A stretch of DNA of 64,000 nt from Granulosicoccus antarcticus IMCC3135 (GTDB lineage Bacteria; Pseudomonadota; Gammaproteobacteria; Granulosicoccales; Granulosicoccaceae): positions 7,684,501-7,748,500 of the forward strand of contig NZ_CP018632.1 in the NCBI RefSeq assembly GCF_002215215.1, written 5' to 3'. The position numbers and the translations under genes are program-made. Every line of letters starts with the position of its first letter. The stretch's first letter is position 1. Below are positions 63,749-64,000 of the stretch, in pieces. The notes below the pieces were generated by a model. That model worked only from the letters and a program-made list of their open reading frames with translations, did not search any database and was not told where the DNA came from.

Positions 63749-64000
63749 CAATCATCGATTCTAGCGCCACTATCAAGATGCCTTGCTGCATCAAGCCCTA
63801 CGTGCCGCACTCGGGCAGAATGTGCTTGCTCGACACTTTGTTGAAGACAAATGGCGAAGTTCTTGAAGCCGGCGTCGTACCCACCCTGCAAAGTCAGTTT
63901 GCCACGGATCAGGGAGTCCCGGGCTGGATCGGTCTTGAGTGGATGGCACAGGCCATCGCGGCCTGGTCAGGCGTACAGGCTCGTGCTGCAGGCAGAGCGC
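63745..64000 (+). CDS. Aryl polyene hotdog dehydratase (ApeP-like), 3' end missing
   Basis: Eighty-five codons are visible before the window ends. The N terminus reads MTIIDSSATIKM, then YVPHSGRMCLLD with the catalytic-type His, and later GWIGLEWMAQAIAAWSG. This matches the ApeP-type 3-hydroxyacyl-ACP dehydratases. It overlaps the ketosynthase stop by four bases (ATGA). It would be the second dehydratase in the operon, beside the one fused to the ligase. Confidence 0.85.
   Translation, partial: MTIIDSSATIKMPCCIKPYVPHSGRMCLLDTLLKTNGEVLEAGVVPTLQSQFATDQGVPGWIGLEWMAQAIAAWSGVQARAAGRA

Overview
The window looks like a chromosomal segment of a metabolically versatile, probably marine, gammaproteobacterium. 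This is inferred from the gene content: TRAP uptake, phenylacetyl-CoA catabolism, a PHA synthase, an aryl polyene pigment locus, a type VI secretion accessory gene and class Ib ribonucleotide reductase under a cobalamin riboswitch. There are no rRNA genes, tRNAs, insertion sequences, CRISPR arrays or phage genes that I can support.

Left part (1-14.7 kb). The window opens inside a very long calcium-binding repeat protein (thrombospondin type 3 repeats) that continues, in one reading frame, through a C-terminal-sorting-like segment, an internal signal-peptide-like segment, an outer-membrane barrel and an OmpA peptidoglycan-binding domain. Then come a CsbD stress protein, a ChrR-like double cupin, and a cobalamin riboswitch heading nrdHIEF. 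A hybrid histidine kinase, a flavin amine oxidase with a divergent TetR regulator, and a small secreted EF-hand protein follow.

Sugar operon (14.7-22.4 kb, minus strand). A ROK repressor, a ribose/fructose-type ABC importer (binding protein, permease, ATPase), a P-loop kinase, a ROK sugar kinase, a class II aldolase and a PfkB kinase form one co-directional unit. The natural reading is uptake, phosphorylation, second phosphorylation and aldol cleavage of a hexose. The sugar is not identified.

Phenylacetate supercluster (22.5-41.0 kb). The minus-strand genes paaG-I-J-K-A-B-C-D-E, an extra ferritin-like gene and paaZ encode ligation, epoxidation, ring opening and beta-oxidation. Beyond the TetR regulator paaR, a hydratase/hydroxyacyl-CoA dehydrogenase fusion (which probably replaces PaaF and PaaH), paaY, a TRAP transporter and an MFS carrier continue the set. 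Two near-identical 25-base operator-like sites bracket the cluster.

Middle part (41.3-51.1 kb). An MFS exporter, class I phaC, a DUF2805 protein, a second hybrid histidine kinase with a LOV-like PAS domain lacking the photoactive cysteine, a DUF1428 protein, a polytopic permease and an isolated tagJ/impE.

Right part (51.4-64.0 kb, plus strand). A tightly overlapping aryl polyene-type operon: chain-length-factor-like ketosynthase, acyltransferases, two acyl carrier proteins, an acyl-ACP ligase fused to a dehydratase, a glycosyltransferase, a thioesterase, a LolA-like carrier, an MMPL exporter, a flavin-dependent halogenase-like enzyme, a DUF3261 lipoprotein, a ketosynthase and a second dehydratase cut by the window end. 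The halogenase-like gene and the mid-ORF sorting signals of the repeat protein are the most unusual points.
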